A stretch of 64,000 nucleotides of DNA from Niastella caeni. Its GTDB lineage: Bacteria > Bacteroidota > Bacteroidia > Chitinophagales > Chitinophagaceae. Both the position numbers and the translations under genes were made by a program. The stretch covers positions 186,001 to 250,000 of the forward strand of contig NZ_STFF01000006.1 in assembly GCF_004834005.1 (NCBI RefSeq), in the 5' to 3' direction. The notes beneath the pieces are model-generated. The model made no database searches, was not told where the DNA came from, and worked only from the letters and a program-made list of their open reading frames with translations. This document shows, piece by piece, positions 54,463-62,785 of this stretch (position 1 is its first letter; every line of letters starts with the position of its first letter).

Positions 54463-54945
54463 TTAAATAAGGCTCAATAATTCATTCACATTAAGCGGCT
54501 CGGTCATCATTTGCAGGTTTCCTTCTGTATCGAGCGGCCATTGTTCGCGAGGGCGGTCGTAATACAGTTCAACGCCATTGCCATCAGGATCGTCCAGGTA
54601 AATGGCTTCACTCACCCCGTGATCGGCCGTACCGGTTAACGGGTATCCGGCATCCAGTAACCGTTGTAAAACGATGGCCAGGTCCCTTCTTGTTGGATAT
54701 AAGATGGCAGTATGAAATAACCCGCAGGCCCGTTGTGGCGCCGGTGGCGCGTTTTTACTGTACCAGGTATTCAGTCCAATATGATGGTGATAGCCGCCGG
54801 CTGAAATGAACACGGCCTGTGCACCGTACCGCTGCGTAATTTCAAAGCCTAATATTCCCTGGTAAAACGCTAACGCTTTATCGAGGTCAGACACTTTCAA
54901 ATGCACATGACCGATGCTTACTCCGGATGGGACTTTGTATTCCAT
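54463..54945 (-). CDS. VOC (glyoxalase/bleomycin/dioxygenase) family protein
   Basis: This 160-residue protein has the VOC beta-alpha-beta-beta-beta units: GHVHLKVSDLDKALAFYQGI, then GLFHTAILYPTRRDLAIVL and AIYLDDPDGNGVELYYDRP. Candidate metal ligands are H13/H15, H78 and E126. The layout resembles the catechol-2,3-dioxygenase-like CatE group. A full two-module enzyme is about twice this length, so the role is open. It lies between the membrane paralogues and sdhB. Confidence 0.85.
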   Translation of the reverse strand: MEYKVPSGVSIGHVHLKVSDLDKALAFYQGILGFEITQRYGAQAVFISAGGYHHHIGLNTWYSKNAPPAPQRACGLFHTAILYPTRRDLAIVLQRLLDAGYPLTGTADHGVSEAIYLDDPDGNGVELYYDRPREQWPLDTEGNLQMMTEPLNVNELLSLI

Positions 54946-55021
54946 GCTATTGGTGAGGGGTTAAAAATTCAATATAAATTACTGAATTAATTTGACAATG
55001 GGTGATCACCGTAACTAGCGA

Positions 55022-55135
55022 AAAAAATAAGGTTGATAAGTTAAGGTCAATATGCTTTGTTGGCATATTAACGTATCAACTTGTCAACCCTATTACTCCC
55101 GACTTCATCGGGACTAACCTTTCAACTAAAACAAA
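55022..55135. repeat. Palindromic word repeat, family G (AAGTTGACGAGTTGAC)
   Basis: AATAAGGTTGATAAGTTAAG on the left and ACGTATCAACTTGTCAACCC on the right enclose a hairpin. CCCGACTTCATCGGG (55098-55112) is a short hairpin within it. It sits just past the sdhB stop; fragments of the family recur at 18519 and 61104. Confidence 0.6.
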
Positions 55136-55900
55136 CTATTTTTCTTCAGTCATACCGGCAACAATATATTCTTTATTGAGGCGGGAGATATTAGTAACTG
55201 AAATCTCTTTCGGACAAACGGCTTCGCACGCTTCCGTAAAGGTGCAGGAACCAAATCCTTCCTTATCCATTGTTTCAACCATTTTCAATACGCGTGATTT
55301 GCGTTCGGGTTCGCCCTGTGGCAACAATGCCAGGTGCGATACTTTGGCTGAAAGGAACAACATAGCCGAGCTGTTCTTACAGGCAGCTACGCAGGCGCCG
55401 CAACCAATGCAGGCAGCAGCCGCGAAAGCCGCATCGGCTTTGTCTTTTTCAATGGGAATGGCGTTGGCATCAACGGGGTTCCCGGTGTTTACTGAAATAT
55501 ATCCACCAGCTTGTATAATACGATCGAATGCGGTACGGTCAACTACCAGGTCTTTCAATACCGGGAAGCTGTTGGCGCGCCAGGGTTCTACTACGATGGT
55601 ATCGCCATTTTTGTAGGCGCGCATGTGCAACTGGCAGGTGGTATTGGCATGCCAGGGCCCGTGCGGACGGCCATTGATGTACATGGAGCACGCACCGCAA
55701 ATACCTTCGCGGCAATCGTGGTCAAACGCAATAGGGTCTTTTCCTTCTTTGATCAATCGCTCATTCAGCACATCAAACATTTCCAAAAAAGACATTTCAG
55801 AGGAAATATCGCTTACCTGGTACGTCTCAAATCTGCCATTATCGCCACTGCTCTTTTGTCTCCAGACTTTGAGGGTAAGATTCATTGTATAGTGCTCCAT
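55136..55900 (-). CDS. sdhB: Succinate dehydrogenase / fumarate reductase iron-sulfur subunit
   Basis: In this 254-residue subunit the [2Fe-2S] cysteines are C63, C68, C71 and C89. The [4Fe-4S] and [3Fe-4S] ligands are C164, C167, C170 and C174, and C219, C225 and C229. It carries electrons from the flavin of SdhA to the membrane cytochrome b. Normally it follows sdhA closely; here 476 bp including a broken gene separates them. It is the last gene of the operon. Confidence 0.95.
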   Translation of the reverse strand: MEHYTMNLTLKVWRQKSSGDNGRFETYQVSDISSEMSFLEMFDVLNERLIKEGKDPIAFDHDCREGICGACSMYINGRPHGPWHANTTCQLHMRAYKNGDTIVVEPWRANSFPVLKDLVVDRTAFDRIIQAGGYISVNTGNPVDANAIPIEKDKADAAFAAAACIGCGACVAACKNSSAMLFLSAKVSHLALLPQGEPERKSRVLKMVETMDKEGFGSCTFTEACEAVCPKEISVTNISRLNKEYIVAGMTEEK

Positions 55901-55911
55901 TATTAACGTGT

Positions 55912-56372
55912 TATTTGAAAATTTGAGAATTTGAAAATTTGAAAATCAGACAACCTGATTTTTTGAAGTTGAAATGATCCGGGATAATATTTTAATGATC
56001 TCTTCCAGATCAATTTTCAACTTTGATTCAAAATAATAGCTTTCACTTTTTTCACACAAAATCAACCAGTACAATGTTTCGCTTGCTTCTTTAGCCGCAA
56101 TCTTCATTTTATGAATAAAATCCGCTTTGCTCTCTCCATTTTGAGCTTCAAATACATTTGCGCCTATTGAAGTAGCAGAACGTAATAATTGTTTTGCTAT
56201 TATATACTTTCTGTCTTGTTCAAGAACTCACAGTACTTTATTATTGAAAGAGAAAACTGCAAAGTTTTTTCTACAATAACATTTTCCTTATCGTTTCTCA
56301 TAATTTGGAAAATTTGTTGTGGTAATTGATTAGCATTTTCAAATTAACACATTTTCAAATTTTCAAATTATT
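55912..56372. repeat. Family-D inverted repeats flanking the four-helix-bundle pseudogene
   Basis: The left end (55915-55947) is GAGAATTTGAAAATTTGAAA words. The right end (56330-56372) is the inverted CATTTTCAAATTTTCAAATT. The broken gene lies between them, like cargo in the loop of a family-D palindrome. Confidence 0.65.
55946..56301 (-). pseudogene. Frameshifted four-helix-bundle (S23/Avd-like) protein gene
   Basis: The start ATG 56299-56301 gives MRNDKENVIVEKTLQFSLSI and then IKYCEF. Near 56228 the frame must shift by one base; read on, it gives EQDRKYIIAKQLLRSATSIG, ANVFEAQNGESKADFIHKMK and IAAKEASETLYWLILCEKSE, ending at TGA 55946-55948. Without the shift it stops at TAA 56200-56202. 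The total is 356 nt, one base short of 119 codons, so a single-base deletion is likely. The family is the four-helix-bundle proteins known from 23S rRNA intervening sequences and related to Avd of diversity-generating retroelements. It lies in the sdh operon between sdhA and sdhB. Confidence 0.82.
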
Positions 56373-56376
56373 AAAA

Positions 56377-58383
56377 TTATTTATAACTTCTTTGTGTTGG
56401 CTTAGCCACTTCAAAGTTTAGTTCTTCCTTGTGTAATTGCCAATCGCTTTCGCCTTTGAATTCCCAGGCCGATACGTAGCTGAATCTGGAATCATCGCGT
56501 TTTGCTTCACCGTCTTCGGTTTGCGATTCTTCGCGGAAGTGACCACCACAGCTTTCATTGCGGTTCAAGGCATCTTTACACATCAACTCGCCCAGTTCAA
56601 TAAAATCGGCAACCCGGTTGGCTTTGTCGAGCTCAGGGTTCATTTCATTAATACCGCCGGGGATGCGCACATCGCTCCAGAATTCTTTTTTCAGTTGTTG
56701 AATTTCTGTGATAGCCTGTTGTAACCCTTTTTCATTACGGGCCATTCCACATTTATCCCACATGATCTTACCCAGGCGTTTATGGAAACTTTCAACAGAT
56801 TGCGTTCCTTTAATGCTCATCAGCTTTTCAATACGATCGCGTACAGCTTTTTCAGTGGCCACAAATTCCGGATGATCTAAAGAAATAGGCTTGGTGGCTA
56901 TTTCATCGGCCAGGTAATTACCAATGGTGTAAGGAATTACAAAGTAACCATCGGCCAAACCCTGCATCAGCGCTGACGCACCCAAACGGTTAGCGCCGTG
57001 ATCGCTGAAGTTGGCTTCGCCCAGTGCATATAAACCAGGCACAGTGGTCATCAGTTCATAATCAACCCACAAACCACCCATGGTATAGTGCACCGCGGGA
57101 TAAATACGCATGGGCACTTCGTATGGGTTTTCACCGGTAATCTTTTCATACATATCGAACAGGTTACCGTATTTCTCTTTTACTACTTCAACACCATGTT
57201 TGCGGATCACCTCGGCAGAGGGATTGTTGATGCCCAGTTTGCCGCATTCTATTTTACCATAGCGTACAATGGCGGCAGCGTAATCGAGGTAAACTGCCTG
57301 TTTTGATGAACCTACACCGTAACCTGCATCGCAACGCTCTTTGGCAGCCCGGCTGGCCACGTCGCGTGGAACCAGGTTACCGAAGGCGGGATATCTTCTT
57401 TCGAGATAATAATCTCTTTCTTCTTCAGGTATTTCGCTTGGTTTGCGGTTATCGCCTTGCTTTTTCGGCACCCATATACGGCCGTCGTTACGCAGCGACT
57501 CCGACATCAATGTCAATTTAGATTGATGATCGCCGCTTACCGGGATACAGGTGGGGTGAATTTGTGTATAGCAGGGATTGCCAAAATAAGCGCCTTTGCG
57601 GTGTGCTTTCCAGGCAGCGGTAACATTGCTACCCATGGCATTCGTACTTAAATAGAATACGTTGCCATAACCGCCTGAACATAACAATACGGCATGTCCG
57701 AAATGGCGTTCCAGTTCGCCGGTGATGAGGTTGCGCACAACGATACCACGGCATTTGGCTTCACCGATCTCATTTCCATTTTTGTCTTTGTCCCTGATCA
57801 ACACTACATCCAGCATCTCGTGGCGGGTGTACATTTCCACATTACCCAGGGCAACCTGGCGCTCCAATGCCTGGTACGCGCCTATCAATAACTGCTGACC
57901 GGTTTGACCCGCAGCATAGAAAGTGCGTTGTACCTGTGTACCACCGAATGAGCGGTTGCTGAGCAAGCCGCCATATTCACGGGCGAAGGGAACACCTTGC
58001 GCCACGCATTGGTCAATAATATTTGCGCTCACTTCAGCCAGGCGGTGTACGTTGGCCTCACGGGCACGGTAGTCGCCACCTTTAACAGTATCGTAGAACA
58101 AACGGAAAACGGAGTCGCCGTCGTTTTGATAATTCTTTGCAGCATTGATACCACCCTGTGCGGCAATAGAGTGCGCGCGACGGGGTGAATCCTGAAAACA
58201 AAATGCTTTTACTTTATATCCCAACTCGCCTAATGAAGCTGCAGCAGAAGCGCCGGCCAGTCCGGTTCCCACGATGATCACTTCCAGCTTGCGTTTATTA
58301 GCGGGGTTTACCAGTTTGCAATGTCCCTTATAATCGGTCCACTTCAGATCTAACTGCCCTGCGGGAATTCTTGAATTAAGCAT
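56377..58383 (-). CDS. sdhA: Succinate dehydrogenase / fumarate reductase flavoprotein subunit
   Basis: In this 668-residue subunit the FAD-binding site is GTGLAGASAAASLGELG (39-55). The flavin-linking histidine is H71 in RRAHSIAAQGGINAAKN. The capping-domain and catalytic arginine segments (GGHFREES, NAMGSNVT) are present. Its size and sequence match the long SdhA of the B. subtilis/W. succinogenes type usual in Bacteroidota. It oxidises succinate to fumarate in the TCA cycle and respiratory chain. It is followed, unusually, by the broken four-helix-bundle gene before sdhB. Confidence 0.95.
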   Translation of the reverse strand: MLNSRIPAGQLDLKWTDYKGHCKLVNPANKRKLEVIIVGTGLAGASAAASLGELGYKVKAFCFQDSPRRAHSIAAQGGINAAKNYQNDGDSVFRLFYDTVKGGDYRAREANVHRLAEVSANIIDQCVAQGVPFAREYGGLLSNRSFGGTQVQRTFYAAGQTGQQLLIGAYQALERQVALGNVEMYTRHEMLDVVLIRDKDKNGNEIGEAKCRGIVVRNLITGELERHFGHAVLLCSGGYGNVFYLSTNAMGSNVTAAWKAHRKGAYFGNPCYTQIHPTCIPVSGDHQSKLTLMSESLRNDGRIWVPKKQGDNRKPSEIPEEERDYYLERRYPAFGNLVPRDVASRAAKERCDAGYGVGSSKQAVYLDYAAAIVRYGKIECGKLGINNPSAEVIRKHGVEVVKEKYGNLFDMYEKITGENPYEVPMRIYPAVHYTMGGLWVDYELMTTVPGLYALGEANFSDHGANRLGASALMQGLADGYFVIPYTIGNYLADEIATKPISLDHPEFVATEKAVRDRIEKLMSIKGTQSVESFHKRLGKIMWDKCGMARNEKGLQQAITEIQQLKKEFWSDVRIPGGINEMNPELDKANRVADFIELGELMCKDALNRNESCGGHFREESQTEDGEAKRDDSRFSYVSAWEFKGESDWQLHKEELNFEVAKPTQRSYK

Positions 58384-58467
58384 ATCGAAAGTTTCTTATT
58401 TTATAAATTTCGTGAATGTATCCCGATCCCGATAGTTTTTGGGGGACGGGAGGTAAAGAAGTGGTTG

Positions 58468-59178
58468 TTATTTAGTAACCCAACCAAAATAAATACTAAG
58501 GGGCATTAATGCAAAGATCAAAGGAACAATGATCGAAAAACCTACGCCCACGCTATTTATCAGTGCCAGCCACTTTTTATTGTGCACACCCACCGTTCTG
58601 AAAGAACTCTGGAAACCATGCAGCAGGTGCCAGGCCAGTGAAAAACAACCGAGCAGATATATTAAAACTACCACAGGATTCTGAAACACATCAACCATTT
58701 TGCTGAATACATTATGCATCTCACGGCCATTGTAAGATACTTCGTTTAATGTTGTTTCATAAGTGATGCGGGAAGGAACCCAGAAATGTGAAATGTGAAC
58801 GATGAGGAAGAGTAAGATCAATGTGCCCAGTAAGCCCATTGATTTTTTATACCAGGCGCTTCCCTGGCTACCCATGCTTACTGCGTAGCCTTTTTTCCGG
58901 CGCGACCGGTTTTGCGCTTCCAGCATAAATCCCTGTACGATGTGAGCGAGAATTCCAATGAAGAGGCCGATTTCCATTAAACGGATCACATAAGACGCTC
59001 CCATAAAATGAGCGGCTTTGTTAAACATTTCACCGTTGTCGCTGTCATCAACCATGTCAGCAAAAATGCAGGCATTGATCCCTACGTGAACGATCAGAAA
59101 GGTGATCAGGAACAAGCCGGTAAATGCCATTACTAACTTTTTACCTACCGAAGACGTGAAGAACTCAGACCATTTCAT
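58468..59178 (-). CDS. sdhC: Succinate dehydrogenase cytochrome b subunit
   Basis: I use ATG 59176-59178 (MKWSEFFTSSVGKKLVMAFT), giving 236 residues. Upstream in-frame ATGs add only seven residues. It has five membrane helices of the cytochrome b558 type, with histidines in the helices (FLIVHVGINACIFAD, LIVHISHFW, SLAWHLLHGFQSSF) that can bind two haems. It anchors SdhAB and passes electrons to quinone. It is the first gene of the sdhCAB operon. The dyad at 59247 lies upstream. Confidence 0.92.
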   Translation of the reverse strand: MKWSEFFTSSVGKKLVMAFTGLFLITFLIVHVGINACIFADMVDDSDNGEMFNKAAHFMGASYVIRLMEIGLFIGILAHIVQGFMLEAQNRSRRKKGYAVSMGSQGSAWYKKSMGLLGTLILLFLIVHISHFWVPSRITYETTLNEVSYNGREMHNVFSKMVDVFQNPVVVLIYLLGCFSLAWHLLHGFQSSFRTVGVHNKKWLALINSVGVGFSIIVPLIFALMPLSIYFGWVTK

Positions 59179-59246
59179 GCAAAAATGAATTAAGTGCAAT
59201 TAAAGACCACACTGTATACCTGCCAGCAAACAGTGATCTTGCCCAA

Positions 59247-59284
59247 CAAAATTTCATTGCCCTTTATACTATAATGAAATTTTG
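59247..59284. promoter_or_regulatory. Perfect 12-bp dyad upstream of sdhCAB
   Basis: CAAAATTTCATT (59247-59258) and its exact complement AATGAAATTTTG (59273-59284), with a 14-bp spacer. It sits 69-106 bp before the sdhC start in a 463 bp gene-free region. It could be an operator or an mRNA stem. The rest of the gap, up to accD at 59642, holds no gene. A TATCTTTA at 59615-59622 is a weak -7 candidate for accD. Confidence 0.5.
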
Positions 59285-59641
59285 CCATGGCAATTCATCT
59301 GAAAAATTTTTTAAGGGCCCAGGTATTATTATACTTTTTTGATGGAGTATAATCGCACACCTGTAGCATAAGATAGGTTAAACGAACAAAGAGCTTTTGA
59401 AATTTAATGGCTGAGGCCAGCCCTTAAATTTGGCGCAAATTTAAAGCAGCAAGGTTAAAAATCAACACCCTGTTAAAATTTTCCTGCAAAAGCGGGATGG
59501 AAATTAGCCCAATAACCCCGAATAATGATTTCTGCATCCTATAAAATACTTCACAACTTTGTACGTTCTGGTGGTGTAATCAATTGAGTTTCGGACTCAT
59601 TTTGTTAAAATCCCTATCTTTAGCCCCTTTAAATCTACTTA

Positions 59642-60553
59642 ATGAAACAGGAAGAGGATTTTGAAGCCAACTTAGCTGGTGAAGATGGTCAGGGTGAAGA
59701 AGCCAAAAGAAGCTGGTTCAAACGCATTAAGAAAGGCATCCTTACCAGTACCGCAGAAAAAAAAGAAACGCCGGAAGGTTTATGGAGCAAATGCCCCGAG
59801 TGTGGTTATATATGTACCATGACCGAGCTGCGGGAAAGTTTATTCGTTTGTCCCAAATGTAATCACCACCACCGCATTGGCAGCGCCGAATATTTTGAAA
59901 TTCTTTTTGACGATAATAAATACGACGTATTGTTTGAGAACATCCGTTCCAAGGATTTCTTACACTTTACCGATCTGAAGTCGTATGGGAAACGCCTCGA
60001 TGAGATCTGGTCTAAAACCGATATCACCGATTCTATTCGTATAGGAAAAGGATCCATAAAAGGTTTGGACCTGATGATTGGGTGTATGGATTTTGAATTT
60101 ATCGGTGGTTCCCTGGGCAGTGTAATGGGTGAACGGATAGCCCGCGCTATTGATGTTTGTCTGGAAGAAAAAATACCCCTGATGATCATTTGTAAATCAG
60201 GCGGCGCCCGGATGATGGAAAGCGCCTTCTCTTTGATGCAGTTGGCCAAGGTTTCGGGTAAATTATCACAGTTAACAGATGCAAAAATTCCTTATATCTC
60301 TTTGCAAACCGATCCATCGTTTGGTGGTATTTCGGCATCGTTCGGCATGCTGGGCGATCTGAATATTGCCGAACCAGGCGCCCTGATCGGTTTTGCCGGC
60401 CCACGTGTAATTAAGGAAACTATCAAAAAAGACCTGCCCGAAGGATTTCAGCGAAGCGAATTCCTGCTGGAACACGGCTTCCTCGACTTCATTGTTCCGC
60501 GGAAAGAGCTAAAAGAGAAACTGGCTACGGTATTATCTTTGTTTAAGAACTAA
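59642..60553 (+). CDS. accD: Acetyl-CoA carboxylase, carboxyltransferase beta subunit
   Basis: This 303-residue subunit starts with an acidic leader and then a zinc ribbon: C51-P-E-C54 and C70-P-K-C73. The carboxyltransferase core follows: LDLMIGCMDFEFIGGSLGSV, GEREARA-like GERIARAIDVCLEEKIPLMI, and the oxyanion SGGARMMESAFSLMQLAK. It makes malonyl-CoA with AccA. accA is not in the window. smpB follows 111 bp later on the same strand, past a family-C palindrome. Confidence 0.95.
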   Translation: MKQEEDFEANLAGEDGQGEEAKRSWFKRIKKGILTSTAEKKETPEGLWSKCPECGYICTMTELRESLFVCPKCNHHHRIGSAEYFEILFDDNKYDVLFENIRSKDFLHFTDLKSYGKRLDEIWSKTDITDSIRIGKGSIKGLDLMIGCMDFEFIGGSLGSVMGERIARAIDVCLEEKIPLMIICKSGGARMMESAFSLMQLAKVSGKLSQLTDAKIPYISLQTDPSFGGISASFGMLGDLNIAEPGALIGFAGPRVIKETIKKDLPEGFQRSEFLLEHGFLDFIVPRKELKEKLATVLSLFKN

Positions 60554-60569
60554 TAATAGGAAACAATTT

Positions 60570-60662
60570 CTGATTTCGGGATTTTGAGATTTTGGGATTT
60601 CATCAGTTTTGAACTTTCCGAAAAATCTCAAAATCTCTAAATCGCTAAATTCCGCAATCTCT
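60570..60662. repeat. Palindromic word repeat, family C, copy 3
   Basis: The left arm GATTTCGGGATTTTGAGATT (almost identical to copy 2) and the right arm AAATCTCAAAATCTCTAAAT flank a core TTTTGAACTTTCCGAAAAA. In inverse orientation this matches the core of copy 2. It runs up to the smpB start codon. Confidence 0.8.
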
Positions 60663-60664
60663 TC

Positions 60665-61102
60665 ATGGCAGACATTAGGAACCGCTCGGCTTTTCACGAT
60701 TATTCCATCGAAGATAAATACGATGCGGGTATGGTATTGGTAGGAACTGAAGTGAAATCACTGCGTGACGGGCGCGCCAGCTTTAACGACAGCTATTGTT
60801 ACTTTAATAAGGGCGAATTATGGATCAAAAGCCTGCATATTGCTGAATATTCGCATGGTACGGTCAATAACCACGACCCCGTACGGGAAAGAAAATTACT
60901 GCTGCAGAAAAGGGAGTTGCGAAAAATGGAGGCCAAAATAAAAGAGAAAGGCTATTCTATTGTTCCGCTGCGCATTTTCTTTAATGAAAAAGGTTATATA
61001 AAACTGGAGATCGGGTTGGGAAAAGGTAAGAAGCAGTATGATAAGCGGGAAACCATCAAAGCGCGGGACACGGAAAGGGAGATGAAAAGGTACCTGAAGT
61101 AA
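60665..61102 (+). CDS. smpB: SsrA-binding protein
   Basis: This 145-residue partner of tmRNA acts in trans-translation. It shows NRSAFHDYSIEDKYDAGMVL, GTEVKSLRDGRASFNDSY and the ending YDKRETIKARDTEREMKRYL, all family marks. Length is typical. The start codon lies directly behind the family-C palindrome. It is probably cotranscribed with accD unless the palindrome interferes. Confidence 0.96.
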   Translation: MADIRNRSAFHDYSIEDKYDAGMVLVGTEVKSLRDGRASFNDSYCYFNKGELWIKSLHIAEYSHGTVNNHDPVRERKLLLQKRELRKMEAKIKEKGYSIVPLRIFFNEKGYIKLEIGLGKGKKQYDKRETIKARDTEREMKRYLK

Positions 61103-61103
61103 G

Positions 61104-61589
61104 TTGAAAAGTTGACAGGCTTGACGAGTTAACAAAGTTACAGGTTACCAGATACCAGTTACCGGGCCGAAAACAAGAACAACCTGACTGTTGGTAAGAT
61201 TGCTGAAACTTAGGTCATGGCAACCGGAAACCGGAACAGATCATTCCTATTGACCGTTTTCACTTTTACCCCAACAGCCAACTCGTAAAAACACGTCCGT
61301 TTTCCCTGATTTTTACCAATTACCAACGCACTTATCCATTATAAAAATTTATTTTCCACAGAGTTTGCCAATTACTCTGAGAATTGAAAACTGCGATATA
61401 CTTTTGTGGATAAGCATCGTATCCTACCCTTACAATATCCGTTTGAAAAACACCCACCCAAAAACAAGCCATAGGCCGTTCAGAAAATTGTTAAGCGTTA
61501 AACCAACATGTATAAGCTTAGCAGGCTCAGTTCGTATTAGAAATTTTGCAATTTATTGCATGGCTTGATTTTTCTACTTAAATTAACAT
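61104..61589. other. Gene-free stretch with family-G and family-B words
   Basis: At 61104-61135 there are AAGTTGACAGGCTTGACGAG words and at 61138-61225 CAGGTTACCAGATACCAGTT/GGCAACCGGAAACCGGAAC words. The rest holds no credible gene. It precedes a secreted protein gene without a clear promoter. Confidence 0.5.
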
Positions 61590-62573
61590 ATGCTACGCAT
61601 TATTTTAGTTCTCTCTTTCTTGTTAACCGGAAGGTTTGCATTTTCCCAATCTATATCGGGTTCCTGGTATGGTAAGGCAGATGTGGTGGTGCAAGGCATT
61701 GCCAATAACTATCTTACCGAAATGGTCCTAAAACAAAGAGGCAGCGAAATAGAAGGCGTTTTTGGCTATTACTTTAAAGATACCTACCAAAGCTTTTTTG
61801 TTCGGGGTACCTATAACAAGGAAACCAGGTCTGTTAGCATTAAAAATTTGCCCATGTTGTTCTATCGGTCCAGAGAAACACAGAACGGGGCAGAATGCAT
61901 GATGGATTTTGAAGGCACTTTGCGGGTAAGCCAGGTTAAAAGCTCCATGAACGGATCATTCTTAACCATTGAAAAATACAAATATACCTGCCCCGAAATG
62001 CGGGTAAATTTCACAATGGACGTATCTACCAAAAACCTCGACAGTATGCTGAGCAACAGCATCGTAGGTAAACGGTTCTGGATGCCGCAACGGGAAGATG
62101 TTGTTGTAAAAGCCAATACGCCTGTTGCAAACGGAAGTCCCACTTCTTCGGTAATTGCCCCTTCAAAGATAACCGACAGCGCCATTGCCTACAACGAGCG
62201 TAACCTGGTAGCGCAATTCTCCCGCAGAAAGATCATCTACACCAAAGACCTGGAAATTGGCAGTGATTCTATTCGCGTGAGCCTGTACGACAATGGGGAA
62301 ATTGATGGCGATACCGTTACCGTTTTCCTGAATGGTAAACCGGTAATTACCCACCAGGAGCTCACCGCCCGCGCAACGAATATTTACCTTACACTCGATA
62401 ACAGTAAAGATGTAAACGAGGTGAGCCTGTTTGCGGAGAACCTGGGTAAGATACCGCCTAACACCGCATTGATGGTTGTTACAGATGGTATTTCAAGATT
62501 TGAAGTATTTCTATCCAGTACCTACACGCAAAATGCGACGGTGAGAATCAAGAAACGAATATCGCGACATTAG
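61590..62573 (+). CDS. Secreted protein of unknown function
   Basis: This 327-residue protein has a signal peptide (MLRIILVLSFLLTGRFAFSQ) followed by a beta-rich first half beginning SISGSWYGKADVVVQGIANN. This is typical of small extracellular lipocalin-like domains of Bacteroidota. The second half begins near DSAIAYNERNLVAQFSRRKI and has SLYDNGEIDGDTVTVFLNGK, a repeat-like beta domain often found at protein ends. I do not recognise a family with certainty. A strong terminator follows. Confidence 0.75.
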   Translation: MLRIILVLSFLLTGRFAFSQSISGSWYGKADVVVQGIANNYLTEMVLKQRGSEIEGVFGYYFKDTYQSFFVRGTYNKETRSVSIKNLPMLFYRSRETQNGAECMMDFEGTLRVSQVKSSMNGSFLTIEKYKYTCPEMRVNFTMDVSTKNLDSMLSNSIVGKRFWMPQREDVVVKANTPVANGSPTSSVIAPSKITDSAIAYNERNLVAQFSRRKIIYTKDLEIGSDSIRVSLYDNGEIDGDTVTVFLNGKPVITHQELTARATNIYLTLDNSKDVNEVSLFAENLGKIPPNTALMVVTDGISRFEVFLSSTYTQNATVRIKKRISRH

Positions 62574-62604
62574 CGAATCGCATATTATCTAACTTATCGC
62601 CAAT

Positions 62605-62636
62605 AAAAAGCTCCGGTTATTGCCGGAGCTTTTTTT
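62605..62636 (+). terminator. Intrinsic terminator of the secreted-protein gene
   Basis: AGCTCCGG (62609-62616) pairs perfectly with CCGGAGCT (62623-62630), flanked by four A and a T-run. It may also serve the convergent gene. Confidence 0.9.
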
Positions 62637-62649
62637 ATATATGTACTAT

Positions 62650-62785
62650 TTTATATGGCTTGATTGTTTAATTGTTTGATTGTTGTGCCTCAGGAAATTC
62701 TGAATGCCTGATAAAAAGAAGTAATTCCGAACAATCGGAGATCGCAACCATCTAACAATCTAACCATCTAAAACAATCTAAAACA
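62650..62785. repeat. Palindromic word repeat, family E, third locus
   Basis: TGGCTTGATTGTTTAATTGT words on the left and CAACCATCTAACAATCTAAC words on the right. It lies between convergent genes and runs into the topoisomerase stop. Confidence 0.65.

Noticed and set aside
61365..61568. 67-residue plus-strand frame
   Set aside because: There is no promoter, no family features and no neighbours to support it.
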